Below, piece after piece: positions 9,536 to 17,310 of a stretch of DNA of 64,000 bases. The notes beneath the pieces were generated by a model. That model had not been told where the DNA came from. It saw only the letters and a list, made by a program, of their open reading frames with translations, and did not search any database. Source of the DNA: Desnuesiella massiliensis (GTDB lineage Bacteria > Bacillota > Clostridia > Clostridiales > Clostridiaceae); NCBI RefSeq assembly GCF_001403615.1, contig NZ_LN879452.1, forward strand, positions 124,001-188,000, in the 5' to 3' direction. Made by a program: the position numbers and the translations under genes. Each line of letters opens with the position of its first letter. The stretch's first letter is position 1.

Positions 9536-10951
9536 ATGAAGAAAATATTAGCTTTAGTTATGTCTGTGGCTTTAGTTCTTCCAATTATGGCAGGATGCTC
9601 GACAGCAAAGAGTGAAAAGGCGGACGTAGTTGTAATAGGAGCCGGTGGAGCAGGACTTGCTGCTGCGGTAGAGGCTTATGATAACGGTGCCAAGGTAGTA
9701 GTATTAGAAAAGATGCCAATGGTGGGTGGAAATACCAATAGAGCTACTGGTGGATTAAATGCAGCTGGTACACCACAACAAGAAAAAGCAGGTGTACAGG
9801 ATAGTCAACAATTATTCTTTGATGATACTATGAAGGGTGGATACAATAAGAATAATCCAGAATTAGTTAAAGTATTAACTACTGAAGCTAAAAACTCAGT
9901 AGAATGGTTAACTAAATTAGGCGCTGATTTATCAGATGTAGGTAGATTAGCAGGAGCTAGTGTTAATAGAGCTCACAGACCATCAGGTGGTGGAGCAGTA
10001 GGAGCTACTATAGTACAAACTCTAAAAAAAGCAGCTGAAGATAGAAAGATAGATGTAAGACTTTGGAATGAAGCTAAAGAGATACTTAAAGATAAAGATG
10101 GAAATGTTACAGGTGTTAAAGTAGTAAATAAAGACAAAAAAGAATATACAATAAATGCTAAATCCGTAGTAATAGCAGCAGGTGGATTCTCAGCTAACCA
10201 AGAGATGGTAGTTAAGTATAAACCAGAACTAAAAGGTTTTGCTACAACTAACCATGCAGGAGCTACAGGAGATGGTATAGTGCTTGGAACTAAAGCAGGT
10301 TCAAAGCTTGTAGATATGGCAGAGATTCAAACTCACCCAACAGTAGTACCTGGAAAAGGTGTAATGGTTACAGAAGCAGTTAGAGGTAATGGTGCAATAC
10401 TTATAAATAAAGATGGTAAGCGTTTTGTAAATGAATTATTAACTAGAGACGTAGTTTCAAAAGCTATATTAGAGCAAAAGGATAAAGTGGCATACTTATT
10501 CTTTGATGAAGGTATGAGAAAGAGCTTAAAGGCTGTAGAAGAATATTTCGATATGAAGCTAGTAACAGAAGCTGATTCAATAGAAGCATTAGCAGATCAG
10601 TTAAAGATAGATAAGAATGCATTAAAAGAAACAGTTGGTAAGTATAATGCAGCAGTTACAGCTAAAAATGATACAGAGTTTAAACGTCCTGATATGCCAA
10701 TAACTTTAGATAAACCTAAATTCTATGCTATAGAAGTAACTCCAGCAGTACACCATACTATGGGTGGATTAGTTATAAATAATGATGCTCAAGTTGTAGG
10801 AGAAAATGGACAACCTATAAAAGGATTATATGCAGCAGGAGAAATTACTGGAGGAGTTCACGGAGGAAACAGACTTGGGGGAAATGCCTTAGCTGATATT
10901 GTTACCTTTGGAAGAATAGCAGGAAAAGGTGCAGCTAAATTCTCTAAATAG
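9536..10951 (+). CDS. Exported flavoprotein reductase, fumarate-reductase/flavocytochrome c family (lipoprotein)
   Basis: 471 aa. A lipoprotein signal peptide (lipobox IMAGC, Cys21) precedes an FAD-binding fold (VVIGAGGAGLAAA; C-terminal AAGEITGGVHGGNRLGGNAL). The substrate-site residues of soluble fumarate reductases are all visible: His in THPTVVPG, Arg in NELLTRDVVSKA, His in VHHTMGG and Arg in GGNRLGG. It should reduce fumarate or a related unsaturated acid (urocanate, methacrylate and similar acids are used by relatives) on the outer face of the membrane. It has no haem or FMN domain of its own; electrons probably come from the FMN-binding lipoprotein encoded 12 bp downstream. Confidence 0.9.
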   Translation: MKKILALVMSVALVLPIMAGCSTAKSEKADVVVIGAGGAGLAAAVEAYDNGAKVVVLEKMPMVGGNTNRATGGLNAAGTPQQEKAGVQDSQQLFFDDTMKGGYNKNNPELVKVLTTEAKNSVEWLTKLGADLSDVGRLAGASVNRAHRPSGGGAVGATIVQTLKKAAEDRKIDVRLWNEAKEILKDKDGNVTGVKVVNKDKKEYTINAKSVVIAAGGFSANQEMVVKYKPELKGFATTNHAGATGDGIVLGTKAGSKLVDMAEIQTHPTVVPGKGVMVTEAVRGNGAILINKDGKRFVNELLTRDVVSKAILEQKDKVAYLFFDEGMRKSLKAVEEYFDMKLVTEADSIEALADQLKIDKNALKETVGKYNAAVTAKNDTEFKRPDMPITLDKPKFYAIEVTPAVHHTMGGLVINNDAQVVGENGQPIKGLYAAGEITGGVHGGNRLGGNALADIVTFGRIAGKGAAKFSK

Positions 10952-10963
10952 TAGGAGGAAATT

Positions 10964-11311
10964 ATGAAAAAGATATTAAGTTTAGTTTTAACATTAATTA
11001 TGGTTATGGCTATATTTGCAGGCTGTGGAAATAGTGGTAAGTATAAAGATGGTTCCTATGAAGGTGTAGGAAGAGGGGCCAGCAGCGATATAAAGGTTGC
11101 TGTAGAGGTTAAAAAAGGAAAGATAGATTCTATAAAGATTTTAGAGCATAAAGAAACTAAAAATCTTATAGATCCAGTTATAGAAAATGTAATCCCTGAT
11201 ATAATAAAGAAACAAACAACTGAAGGCGTTGAAGCTATAAGTGGTGCTTCAAACTCCAGTAAGGGCGTAATAGAAGCCGTTGAAGATGCTTTAAAGAAAG
11301 CTAAAAAATAA
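10964..11311 (+). CDS. FMN-binding domain lipoprotein
   Basis: 115 aa. Signal peptide with lipobox IFAGC (Cys21), then one FMN_bind domain ending in the flavinylation-type motif SGASNSSKG, where ApbE-like transferases attach FMN covalently to the Ser/Thr. In related extracellular reductases this domain is fused to the FAD subunit; here it is a separate small lipoprotein, so it is likely the electron donor to the reductase upstream (inference). No ApbE gene is in the window. It ends the operon: a terminator follows at 11353. Confidence 0.88.
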   Translation: MKKILSLVLTLIMVMAIFAGCGNSGKYKDGSYEGVGRGASSDIKVAVEVKKGKIDSIKILEHKETKNLIDPVIENVIPDIIKKQTTEGVEAISGASNSSKGVIEAVEDALKKAKK

Positions 11312-11352
11312 TATATAGCCCCCTATATAGAAATCAGAGCTTTCCCTATAAA

Positions 11353-11402
11353 TTACGGAGCAAAGTCTAATACATATTAGAAGGTGCTCCGTAAATTTTT
11401 TA
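11353..11402 (+). terminator. Rho-independent terminator of the reductase operon
   Basis: TTACGGAGCA pairs with TGCTCCGTAA (ten bases) and is followed by a T-run. Confidence 0.85.
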
Positions 11403-11532
11403 TCTTCATAAAAAAAACATATCTATAGGTTATAGTGAATTATATTGAATTTTTTTATAGTAGTTTGACAATGAATAGGCGTATGCTTTATTATAAAGCT
11501 TATAGATTTAATAAATTTTTGAGGTGATGCAC

Positions 11533-12312
11533 TTGAATCCGATTGCTTTTAACATATTAGGAATTCCAGTTACATGGTACGGCATAATTATTACTTTAGG
11601 AGTTATAATTGCCTTAATAATATCTAGCTACAATAGTAAATTAAAAAATGTAGATTTCGATAAGATATTAGACGTGTTTTTAATCGCCTTTCCTTTGGCT
11701 ATAGTGGGGGCAAGGCTTTATTATGTGGCTTTTGAATTTGAAAATTATAGAGGAGATTTAATGTCTATTATTAATATAAGAGAAGGCGGCTTAGCCATAC
11801 ATGGAGGGCTTATATTTGGAATAGGTACTGCATGGATATATACTAAAGTAAAAAAATTAGACCTAGTGGCTATGCTAGATGTGGTGGCACCAGCTATTAT
11901 ATTAGCTCAAGCCATTGGAAGATGGGGAAACTTTTTCAATAGTGAAGCCCATGGTGGAGAAGTAAGTGTTGAGTTTATAAGTAAATTTCCAGCCTTCATA
12001 CAAAAGGGAATGTTTATAGATGGGGCTTATTACCATCCTACCTTTTTATATGAATCTCTGTGGAATTTGTTGGTTTTTGCTATATTAATGTTTGTACTTA
12101 TAAAGAGAAGAGAAAATGAAAAAGGCTTAGTTATTTCCTTATACGCAGTGCTCTATTCTGTGGGTAGATTCTTTATAGAAGGATTGAGAACGGATAGCTT
12201 GTTAATAGGAGGCTTAAGAATAGCTCAGATTGTCAGCCTTATAGGAATTGTAGTAGGTCTCATCATAATAATTTATTTAAAGTTAAGAAAAAAGAAGAAT
12301 ATATTTAGTTAG
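11533..12312 (+). CDS. lgt: Prolipoprotein diacylglyceryl transferase
   Basis: 259 aa from the TTG start at 11533, which is preceded at proper distance by GAGGTGAT and gives the usual Lgt start MNPIAFNILGIPVTWYG. It is an integral membrane enzyme that transfers diacylglycerol from phosphatidylglycerol to the lipobox cysteine. Family signatures are RLYYVAFEFENY, the GGLAIHGGLIFG loop with the conserved His, and the Lgt signature GRWGNFFNSEAHG. Several hydrophobic helices span the protein. It is a single gene between terminators. The two lipoproteins upstream and the TrpX-like protein at 18041 are natural substrates. Confidence 0.95.
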   Translation: MNPIAFNILGIPVTWYGIIITLGVIIALIISSYNSKLKNVDFDKILDVFLIAFPLAIVGARLYYVAFEFENYRGDLMSIINIREGGLAIHGGLIFGIGTAWIYTKVKKLDLVAMLDVVAPAIILAQAIGRWGNFFNSEAHGGEVSVEFISKFPAFIQKGMFIDGAYYHPTFLYESLWNLLVFAILMFVLIKRRENEKGLVISLYAVLYSVGRFFIEGLRTDSLLIGGLRIAQIVSLIGIVVGLIIIIYLKLRKKKNIFS

Positions 12313-12315
12313 GAT

Positions 12316-12353
12316 AAAATCAACCTTTAGATTTAATCTTTAGGTTGATTTTT
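12316..12353 (+). terminator. Rho-independent terminator of lgt
   Basis: AATCAACCT pairs with AGGTTGATT, followed by a T-run. Confidence 0.8.
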
Positions 12354-12534
12354 TATTACATTATTTATCAACGACTTGAGAGAGAAGAATGATCAGCGGT
12401 TATAGTCTAAAATATACTTTTTTAAAAAATCAGGTATAGAACTGTATTAATATGGTATAATTAACAGTAGCGATATACTTAAATCAGTTGACTATAGCAT
12501 AAAATAAAATATTTTAAGGTGATGTGATGATTTT

Positions 12535-13302
12535 ATGAGAATATTCAGCGTTATAAATATAGATATAGTAGGCTCAAGAAGGTTAAAGAATAGAGAGCTA
12601 ATACAAGAAAATCTAAATAATCATATGCAAAAGCTAAACAGAGAATTTGGAGACATATTAGCATCTCCTATAACTTTTGTTTTAGGAGATGAATGGCAGA
12701 TTATCTTAAGAAAGCCTAGCAAGAGCTATCACATCATAGCTGCATTTCAGAAATTTTTAAGAAAAGAGAACATAGATATATATGCCGGTATTGGTATAGG
12801 AACTATTAGCACGGACCTTTATGAAGATACAAGGTTAATGGATGGAGAGTGCTTTGTTAAAGCGAGAGAGGCTTTAAACATAGTAAAAAATAAAAATAGA
12901 TTTTATAATAAAGAGCTAAATAGCAAGAAGAACAATATATATTTTAATGCTAAAGAGCTTCCTTTTATTGAACAATATGCACTAGGCTCTTCAACCTATA
13001 AGGAGGTAGCATTAACTAGTGATGATGATAAATCAAATGGTGTATCCATAAATAAGATTATAAATACATTGATTGAAAATAATGAGATATTAAAAAATAA
13101 AATAACAGATAAGCAATTAAAAATAATTGAGCTTTATGAGGAGTTAGGCTCATATAATAACATAGTAAAGAAGAGTCAAGATATTTCTAAAGCTGATATA
13201 AGTCAAAAATTAAATAGTTCTAATTACTTTGTAATTGATAACAATAATTATCTTATAGAATCATTGCTGGAATTATATTGTGCCATTAGAAAGGGTAATT
13301 AA
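12535..13302 (+). CDS. SatD family protein
   Basis: 255 aa. The first ~115 residues match the SatD family (INIDIVGSRRLKNRE, FVLGDEWQIIL, GIGIGTI, MDGECFVKAREALN), named for a Streptococcus mutans acid-tolerance locus; biochemical function is not known. The C-terminal half, with a likely helix-turn-helix (EELGSYNNIVKKSQDISKAD), resembles DNA-binding domains. It is followed after one base by a DUF3307 membrane protein, a pairing typical of SatD/SatE-like loci, and a second, shorter SatD domain protein lies on the opposite strand at 14126. Confidence 0.8.
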   Translation: MRIFSVINIDIVGSRRLKNRELIQENLNNHMQKLNREFGDILASPITFVLGDEWQIILRKPSKSYHIIAAFQKFLRKENIDIYAGIGIGTISTDLYEDTRLMDGECFVKAREALNIVKNKNRFYNKELNSKKNNIYFNAKELPFIEQYALGSSTYKEVALTSDDDKSNGVSINKIINTLIENNEILKNKITDKQLKIIELYEELGSYNNIVKKSQDISKADISQKLNSSNYFVIDNNNYLIESLLELYCAIRKGN

Positions 13303-13303
13303 A

Positions 13304-14152
13304 ATGGATTTTAGGATTTTTTTATTACTTTTTTTTAGCCATTTACTTTGTGACTTTATATTTCAGAAAAAAAGCATATTGAATATGAGATTTAGTAAAG
13401 ATTTAAAAAAGGGACTAGTAGGAAATGCACTACATAGTTGTATGCATTTCTTTCTAATGCTATTTCTTTTGTCCCTATATTATTTTCTGGACAAGCCAAT
13501 AAAGCTTAATATTCTGATCTGTTTTAAAATTTCATTTTATACAGCTTTTATGCATTTTATAATAGACGAAGTAAAGAGTTTAGCATTTAAATTCAAGGCT
13601 TCCTTAGAAAATGATATAGCTTTATTTATTATAGACCAAGTGCTCCATGTTATAGTGATAGTTATTGTAGTATCATCTTTAAATATAAATGCTTTTTTGA
13701 AAGAAGTTGCTATTATTATAAATACCTATCCCAGTGACATCAATATAATTGATAGATGGCTTGTGCTAAGTATTATTTTTTTACTATGCACTTGGGTAAG
13801 TGGGGTTTTTATACGTAAGTATATTAGTAATGTAAATTTAAAAGCATACTCTAAGCTTATTGATAATGGTTTTATTGTAAGCAATAAAGTAAGAGATACA
13901 GACGCAGGAGCTAGGGATGGTGGGTTTATAATTGGAATACTAGAAAGAACCTTTATATTATTAGTTATGGCTATAGGGCAACCTCAAATGATAGGCTTTG
14001 TACTTACGGCAAAATCTATTGCTAGGTTTAAAAAGCTAGATGATAGCAGCTTTGCTGAATACTTTATTATTGGTACTTTTATAAGCTTTATAACTGCTAT
14101 AGCTGGGGGAATAATAATAAAGAGTCTAAATATTATTCCAATCATCAAATAA
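13304..14152 (+). CDS. DUF3307 family integral membrane protein
   Basis: 282 aa from ATG 13304, next to the SatD stop. The N-terminus (FLLLFFSHLLCDFIFQKK) is the hallmark of DUF3307, and several transmembrane helices follow throughout (for instance near residues 40-60, 125-145, 160-180, 210-230, 255-275). Its function is unknown; it is co-transcribed with satD. The 3' end overlaps the convergent gene at 14126 by 27 bp. Confidence 0.82.
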   Translation: MDFRIFLLLFFSHLLCDFIFQKKSILNMRFSKDLKKGLVGNALHSCMHFFLMLFLLSLYYFLDKPIKLNILICFKISFYTAFMHFIIDEVKSLAFKFKASLENDIALFIIDQVLHVIVIVIVVSSLNINAFLKEVAIIINTYPSDINIIDRWLVLSIIFLLCTWVSGVFIRKYISNVNLKAYSKLIDNGFIVSNKVRDTDAGARDGGFIIGILERTFILLVMAIGQPQMIGFVLTAKSIARFKKLDDSSFAEYFIIGTFISFITAIAGGIIIKSLNIIPIIK

Positions 14153-14524
14153 AATTACCAAGGGCAAATTATTTCTTTTAGCAAATTTTAGGGCTTCTCT
14201 AGCTCTATGAAAAGAGGGCCCGTCCAATTGATTTACTGTAAGCTCAAAATTATGAATATATATGGAGCCGATGCCTACTCCAGTATAAAATTGTACATCA
14301 GGAATAAACTCATTAAAAAATCTTATTATTTTTTTATAGTCGCAAGGGTATTTTAAAAGGCCCTGCCATTCATCACCGGAAGTTATTAAAAAGGGAGATA
14401 CAATAATATCTTTAAATTTTGTGTTAACCGCTTTTAACATATCAATTATTTTGTACTGTATTTCCTCTCTATTTTTAAGTTTTTTAGATGATTTAATATC
14501 ACAAATTAAAGTACAATAAAGCAT
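14126..14524 (-). CDS. Short SatD-like protein
   Basis: 132 aa, matching only the N-terminal domain of SatD (CTLICDIKSSKKLKNRE, ITSGDEWQGLL, GVGIGSIYIH, LDGPSFHRAREALKFA). ATG 14524 is preceded by GGAGGAG. It is convergent with the satD-DUF3307 pair and overlaps the end of the latter. Either a second functional SatD copy or a domain-sized paralogue; no frameshift is visible, so I treat it as intact. Confidence 0.75.
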   Translation of the reverse strand: MLYCTLICDIKSSKKLKNREEIQYKIIDMLKAVNTKFKDIIVSPFLITSGDEWQGLLKYPCDYKKIIRFFNEFIPDVQFYTGVGIGSIYIHNFELTVNQLDGPSFHRAREALKFAKRNNLPLVILFDDWNNI

Positions 14525-14543
14525 GACTCCTCCTTCTATTCTT

Positions 14544-14598
14544 AAAGTATAGATTTAAACATTAACTTTATAACAGTTAATATTTAAATCTATACTTT
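14544..14598. repeat. Long inverted repeat upstream of the short satD
   Basis: AAAGTATAGATTTAAA (14544-14559) is perfectly complementary to 14583-14598, with ATTAACT/AGTTAAT nested inside. It lies just upstream of the reverse-strand gene starting at 14524, so it is either its operator/leader hairpin or a terminator for transcription from the other side. Confidence 0.6.
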
Positions 14599-14650
14599 AT
14601 TAAAAAATTAATCTTATTGTATAATATGAATACCGGTATAAATGGTGAAT

Positions 14651-14703
14651 AATACATATAAAGAGGAGCATCTATGTAAAAGATGCTCCTCTTTATATGT
14701 ATT
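14651..14703. terminator. 23-bp perfect stem-loop behind the 219-aa membrane protein gene
   Basis: Arms 14651-14673 and 14681-14703 are exact complements around a 7-base loop. It lies directly 3' of the reverse-strand gene at 14723, as expected for its terminator, although the T-tract is weak. Confidence 0.7.
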
Positions 14704-14722
14704 AATATATCTTGCTCTAATA

Positions 14723-15382
14723 TTATTTTTTCTTTGCGGTGGCAAGAATGGCGCCTAAGGCTATGGAGAGGAAGGACGCTACCAGTACCCTATACTCTGG
14801 AGGGAGTATAAAGGTAACTGTATGAGCTGGAATCCAAAATAAAGGTATAGTTTTTAAAACTACAAAACCAATAAACCCATTCCAGTCTATGGATTTTAAA
14901 ACCTCAGAGACTTTTAAGCTAAAAATCTTATTTAACCTTCCATTACCCATTTCTATAAAAGTGTCCGTCACTCTATGAAAAGCCATAAAGGTTGGAGCAA
15001 AGGTCAAGTTCATAATAGCACTGATAAAAAATGCATTAATAACCTTTGATAGAGTTTCACCACCAACCTTAGGTAAGAGTCCCTTTGAAGTTACAAAAGA
15101 AACTCCACCAGCATAGATATCAAACATTATGACAAATACCATACCTATGAAACCCCATATTATAAACTTATAAAGAACTCCTGTAGGTTTTTTAAAGTCT
15201 CCGGTAGTTATTCTTATAGCTAAGAGCTCCCCCATGGTAGCAAGGATTGATACCTTGACAAATCCCATTATATAAGGATAGTTTTTAGTAGCTTCGATAA
15301 AAAGTTTATGAGTATCTGGATAGACAAGTATGAAAATAATTAAAATTAGACCAAGTGCCCATAATAAATCTTTCTTTTTCAT
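14723..15382 (-). CDS. Integral membrane protein, possibly Mpv17/PMP22-like
   Basis: 219 aa with about five hydrophobic helices (residues ~7-22, ~38-57, ~70-92, ~112-132, ~170-215). The last part (FWIPAHTVTFILPPEYRVLV) recalls the W-x-P...P-x-x-R signature at the end of Mpv17/PMP22 proteins, but this is a by-eye resemblance. ATG 15382 follows GGGGGTG. It stands alone with its own terminator. Function unknown. Confidence 0.65.
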   Translation of the reverse strand: MKKKDLLWALGLILIIFILVYPDTHKLFIEATKNYPYIMGFVKVSILATMGELLAIRITTGDFKKPTGVLYKFIIWGFIGMVFVIMFDIYAGGVSFVTSKGLLPKVGGETLSKVINAFFISAIMNLTFAPTFMAFHRVTDTFIEMGNGRLNKIFSLKVSEVLKSIDWNGFIGFVVLKTIPLFWIPAHTVTFILPPEYRVLVASFLSIALGAILATAKKK

Positions 15383-15648
15383 AAATACACCCCCAATACA
15401 AATTATATCATGTAAACCTATACAGCAATAATAGCCCTACAAAAAATATGAAGATAGCTTCCGAAAGCAGAAATATGTTTATATTTTAATATCATTATTT
15501 AGAAATAATTTTCAATTTAATAATGTGAAATATATTATGTAAAAATGTTCATAAACAAGAAACAATTAATTGAGAAAAAACTATTGAAATATAAGTTGAT
15601 TGATAGTATAATAACCATTGTGACAATTGAATAACAACAATAATATAT

Positions 15649-15738
15649 GGAGAGATGTCTGAGTGGTTGAAGGAGCACGCCTGGAAAGCGTGTGTAGGGG
15701 AAACTCTACCGGGGGTTCGAATCCCCCTCTCTCCGCCA
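15649..15738 (+). tRNA. tRNA-Ser (GGA anticodon)
   Basis: Ninety bases, class II with a long variable arm. Acceptor GGAGAGA pairs with TCTCTCC, anticodon loop CTGGAAA carries GGA in a CACGC/GCGTG stem, T-loop GTTCGAATCC, and CCA is encoded. Placement just before the SRP RNA gene is common in clostridia. Confidence 0.96.
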
Positions 15739-15748
15739 TTTTATTTTT

Positions 15749-16013
15749 CCGTGCTAGATGGGGAGTCAGCGGTGCCCTGTAACCTGCAATCCGCTATAGC
15801 AGGATTGAATTCCTCACTTAGGCTTTAATCTGTAAGGTCTGACCTATAAAAGTGGTGTTGAGAGCTGGGTCCCACGCAACGGAAGCCCATAAACCCCGTC
15901 AGGTCCGGAAGGAAGCAGCGGTAAGTGGTCACTTCCGTGTGCCGTGGATTAACCTAGCTTGAGCTAACTGTATAGGTAACGCTTGTATGTTAAAGTCGAC
16001 GTGAGGTGCACGG
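15749..16013 (+). ncRNA. ffs: Signal recognition particle RNA, large (Bacillus-type)
   Basis: About 265 nt. The ends CCGTGC and GCACGG pair, and the universally conserved domain IV segment GTCAGGTCCGGAAGGAAGCAGC is present around 15898-15920 (two overlapping halves: GTCAGGTCCGG and GGAAGGAAGCAGC). The length fits the long Firmicute form with an Alu domain. It binds Ffh for co-translational targeting. Confidence 0.95.
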
Positions 16014-16029
16014 TTTACATAATAGTTTT

Positions 16030-16062
16030 AGAGTATGGGAGAGTTTTGATACTCTCTTTTTT
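16030..16062 (+). terminator. Terminator after SRP RNA
   Basis: AGAGTAT pairs with ATACTCT, followed by a long T-tract. Confidence 0.8.
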
Positions 16063-16071
16063 ATTTTTTGC

Positions 16072-16100
16072 TTGACATTAAAAAGCATAGGTGGTAGACT
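16072..16100 (+). promoter_or_regulatory. Promoter of the leader/ABC transporter operon
   Basis: TTGACA (16072-16077), 17-bp spacer, TAGACT (16095-16100). Transcription would start near 16107, about 25 bases before the leader ORF. Confidence 0.7.
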
Positions 16101-16130
16101 AGGTTTAATATTTTTTAGGAGGATTAGAAA

Positions 16131-16187
16131 ATGAGAAACTTATTAAATGAAAAAGTACAATTTGTCTTTAGTAGCCAATTTAGATAG
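16131..16187 (+). CDS. Predicted 18-aa leader peptide with three Phe codons
   Basis: ATG 16131 follows a strong AGGAGG and encodes 18 residues, MRNLLNEKVQFVFSSQFR, then TAG. Three TTT codons (16161, 16167, 16179) fall in its second half. The stop codon overlaps the first strand of the downstream hairpin set. Size, RBS, codon bias toward one amino acid near the end, and the alternative hairpins that follow are the classic layout of a leader peptide that senses aminoacyl-tRNA supply through ribosome stalling. Phe is the best candidate; two adjacent Ser codons are also present. Confidence 0.65.
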   Translation: MRNLLNEKVQFVFSSQFR

Positions 16188-16327
16188 GGTTTGTATCTAG
16201 AATTAAAGCATAGGTACAAACCCAGCAATGCTTTGAAATTGAGGGTTGTATCTATGTTGGCTATGAGTGTAAGTTTTTCGTTTATCTTGTAAAGAAAGCC
16301 ACATAGGTTGTCTATGTGGCTTTTACG
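16187..16327 (+). promoter_or_regulatory. Transcription attenuator with alternative 1:2, 2:3, 3:4 and 4:5 hairpins
   Basis: Segment 1 (16187-16199, GGGTTTGTATCTA) pairs over 13 bases with segment 2 (16211-16223). Segment 2, extended from 16209, can instead pair with segment 3 (16243-16256) over 14 bases with one bulge. Segment 3 (16252-16262, CTATGTTGGCT) can pair with segment 4 (16297-16306, AGCCACATAG), which otherwise forms a 12-base terminator with segment 5 (16312-16323) before T-rich DNA. A ribosome finishing the leader covers segment 1, so 2:3 forms and the terminator wins. A ribosome stalled at the early Phe codons leaves 1 free, giving 1:2 and the 3:4 antiterminator. Confidence 0.65.
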
Positions 16328-16349
16328 TTTTTTTGCGTTTGTATTTATT

Positions 16350-16380
16350 AAGCCACAGGATGTTCTCTGTGGTTTTTTTA
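16350..16380 (+). terminator. Second tandem terminator before the transporter
   Basis: AGCCACAG (16351-16358) pairs with CTGTGGTT (16367-16374) and runs into seven T. It repeats the AGCCACA start of the first terminator, so it may be a back-up. Confidence 0.75.
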
Positions 16381-16416
16381 TATTCAAAATAAGAAAAATT
16401 AGAAAGGAGAAATTTT

Positions 16417-17310
16417 ATGGAGGCAATGGAAGCTGTATTAACACAAGGGCTAATTTTATCAATTATGGTATTAGGGGTGTACATAAGCTATAGCATATTG
16501 GATTTCCCTGATCTGTCTGTAGACGGGAGCTTTTCCTTAGGAGGAGCAGTAATAGCTATAATGCTGAAAAGTGGGCATTCACCGATTTTAGGAGTGATGG
16601 TGGCACTATTATCAGGAGGTATAGCAGGCTTATTAACAGGAATACTCCATGTAAAGCTAAGGATATCGAATTTACTTTCTGGAATTTTAGTAATGGGTAT
16701 ATTATATTCATTAAACCTACGGATCATGGGAAAGGCTAATATACCTATCTTTGCAAATGAGAATATATTTTATAATTTTAATCCATTAGTAACTACGTTA
16801 GTTTTTGTAATGGTAATAAAGATTTCTATAGATATGTTTTTGAAGACAGGCCTAGGCTATACATTAAAAGGAGTGGGTGATAACCCTCAAATGATTAAAT
16901 CCTTAGGCATAGAAATAGGGAAAGTTAAGATACTTGGTCTTATGTTATCCAATGGACTTGTTGCTTTTGCAGGAAGTATAATGGCTCAGTATCAAGGATT
17001 TTCAGATATATCTATGGGAATCGGTACTTTAGTGTTAGGCATAGCATCCATAATCTTAGGAACATCAGTTATTAAAAGGGTTAATTTTGTAAAAGACACT
17101 ACCTTAGTGATAATGGGAACCTTAATCTATCAGATAACTATATATTTTGCAATGAATATAGGGCTTACTCCTGTGGATTTAAAAATGGTCACATCCATAG
17201 TGATAATTTTATTCCTAGCTCTTAGCGGATTAAAGAATAAGGAGAGTAGAAGAGGGAGGGGGAATTTATTAAATGTTAAAGATACAAAACTTATCAAAAA
17301 GCTTTCATAA
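16417..17310 (+). CDS. ABC transporter permease, TrpXYZ-like (COG4120)
   Basis: 297 aa, about eight to ten membrane helices. The start (GLILSIMVLGVYISYSILDFPDLSVDGSF) is diagnostic of the permease family that works with ABC substrate-binding proteins of the TrpX/COG2984 type, assigned to tryptophan or other aromatic compounds in streptococci. ATG 16417 follows AAAGGAG. The ATPase gene starts inside its 3' end (38-bp overlap), so the operon is tightly coupled. Behind a Phe-rich leader attenuator, an aromatic amino-acid substrate is the best guess. Confidence 0.88.
   Translation: MEAMEAVLTQGLILSIMVLGVYISYSILDFPDLSVDGSFSLGGAVIAIMLKSGHSPILGVMVALLSGGIAGLLTGILHVKLRISNLLSGILVMGILYSLNLRIMGKANIPIFANENIFYNFNPLVTTLVFVMVIKISIDMFLKTGLGYTLKGVGDNPQMIKSLGIEIGKVKILGLMLSNGLVAFAGSIMAQYQGFSDISMGIGTLVLGIASIILGTSVIKRVNFVKDTTLVIMGTLIYQITIYFAMNIGLTPVDLKMVTSIVIILFLALSGLKNKESRRGRGNLLNVKDTKLIKKLS

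Noticed and set aside
15649..16062. Tn7-like attachment site at the SRP RNA or tRNA-Ser
   Set aside because: SRP RNA is a known target for some Tn7-like elements, but no TnsB-like repeats or disruption are seen here and the chromosomal order continues.
16020..16420. T-box or other known riboswitch upstream of the ABC transporter
   Set aside because: No AGGGTGGNACCGCG-like T-box sequence or specifier stem; the alternative hairpins with a leader ORF explain the region better.
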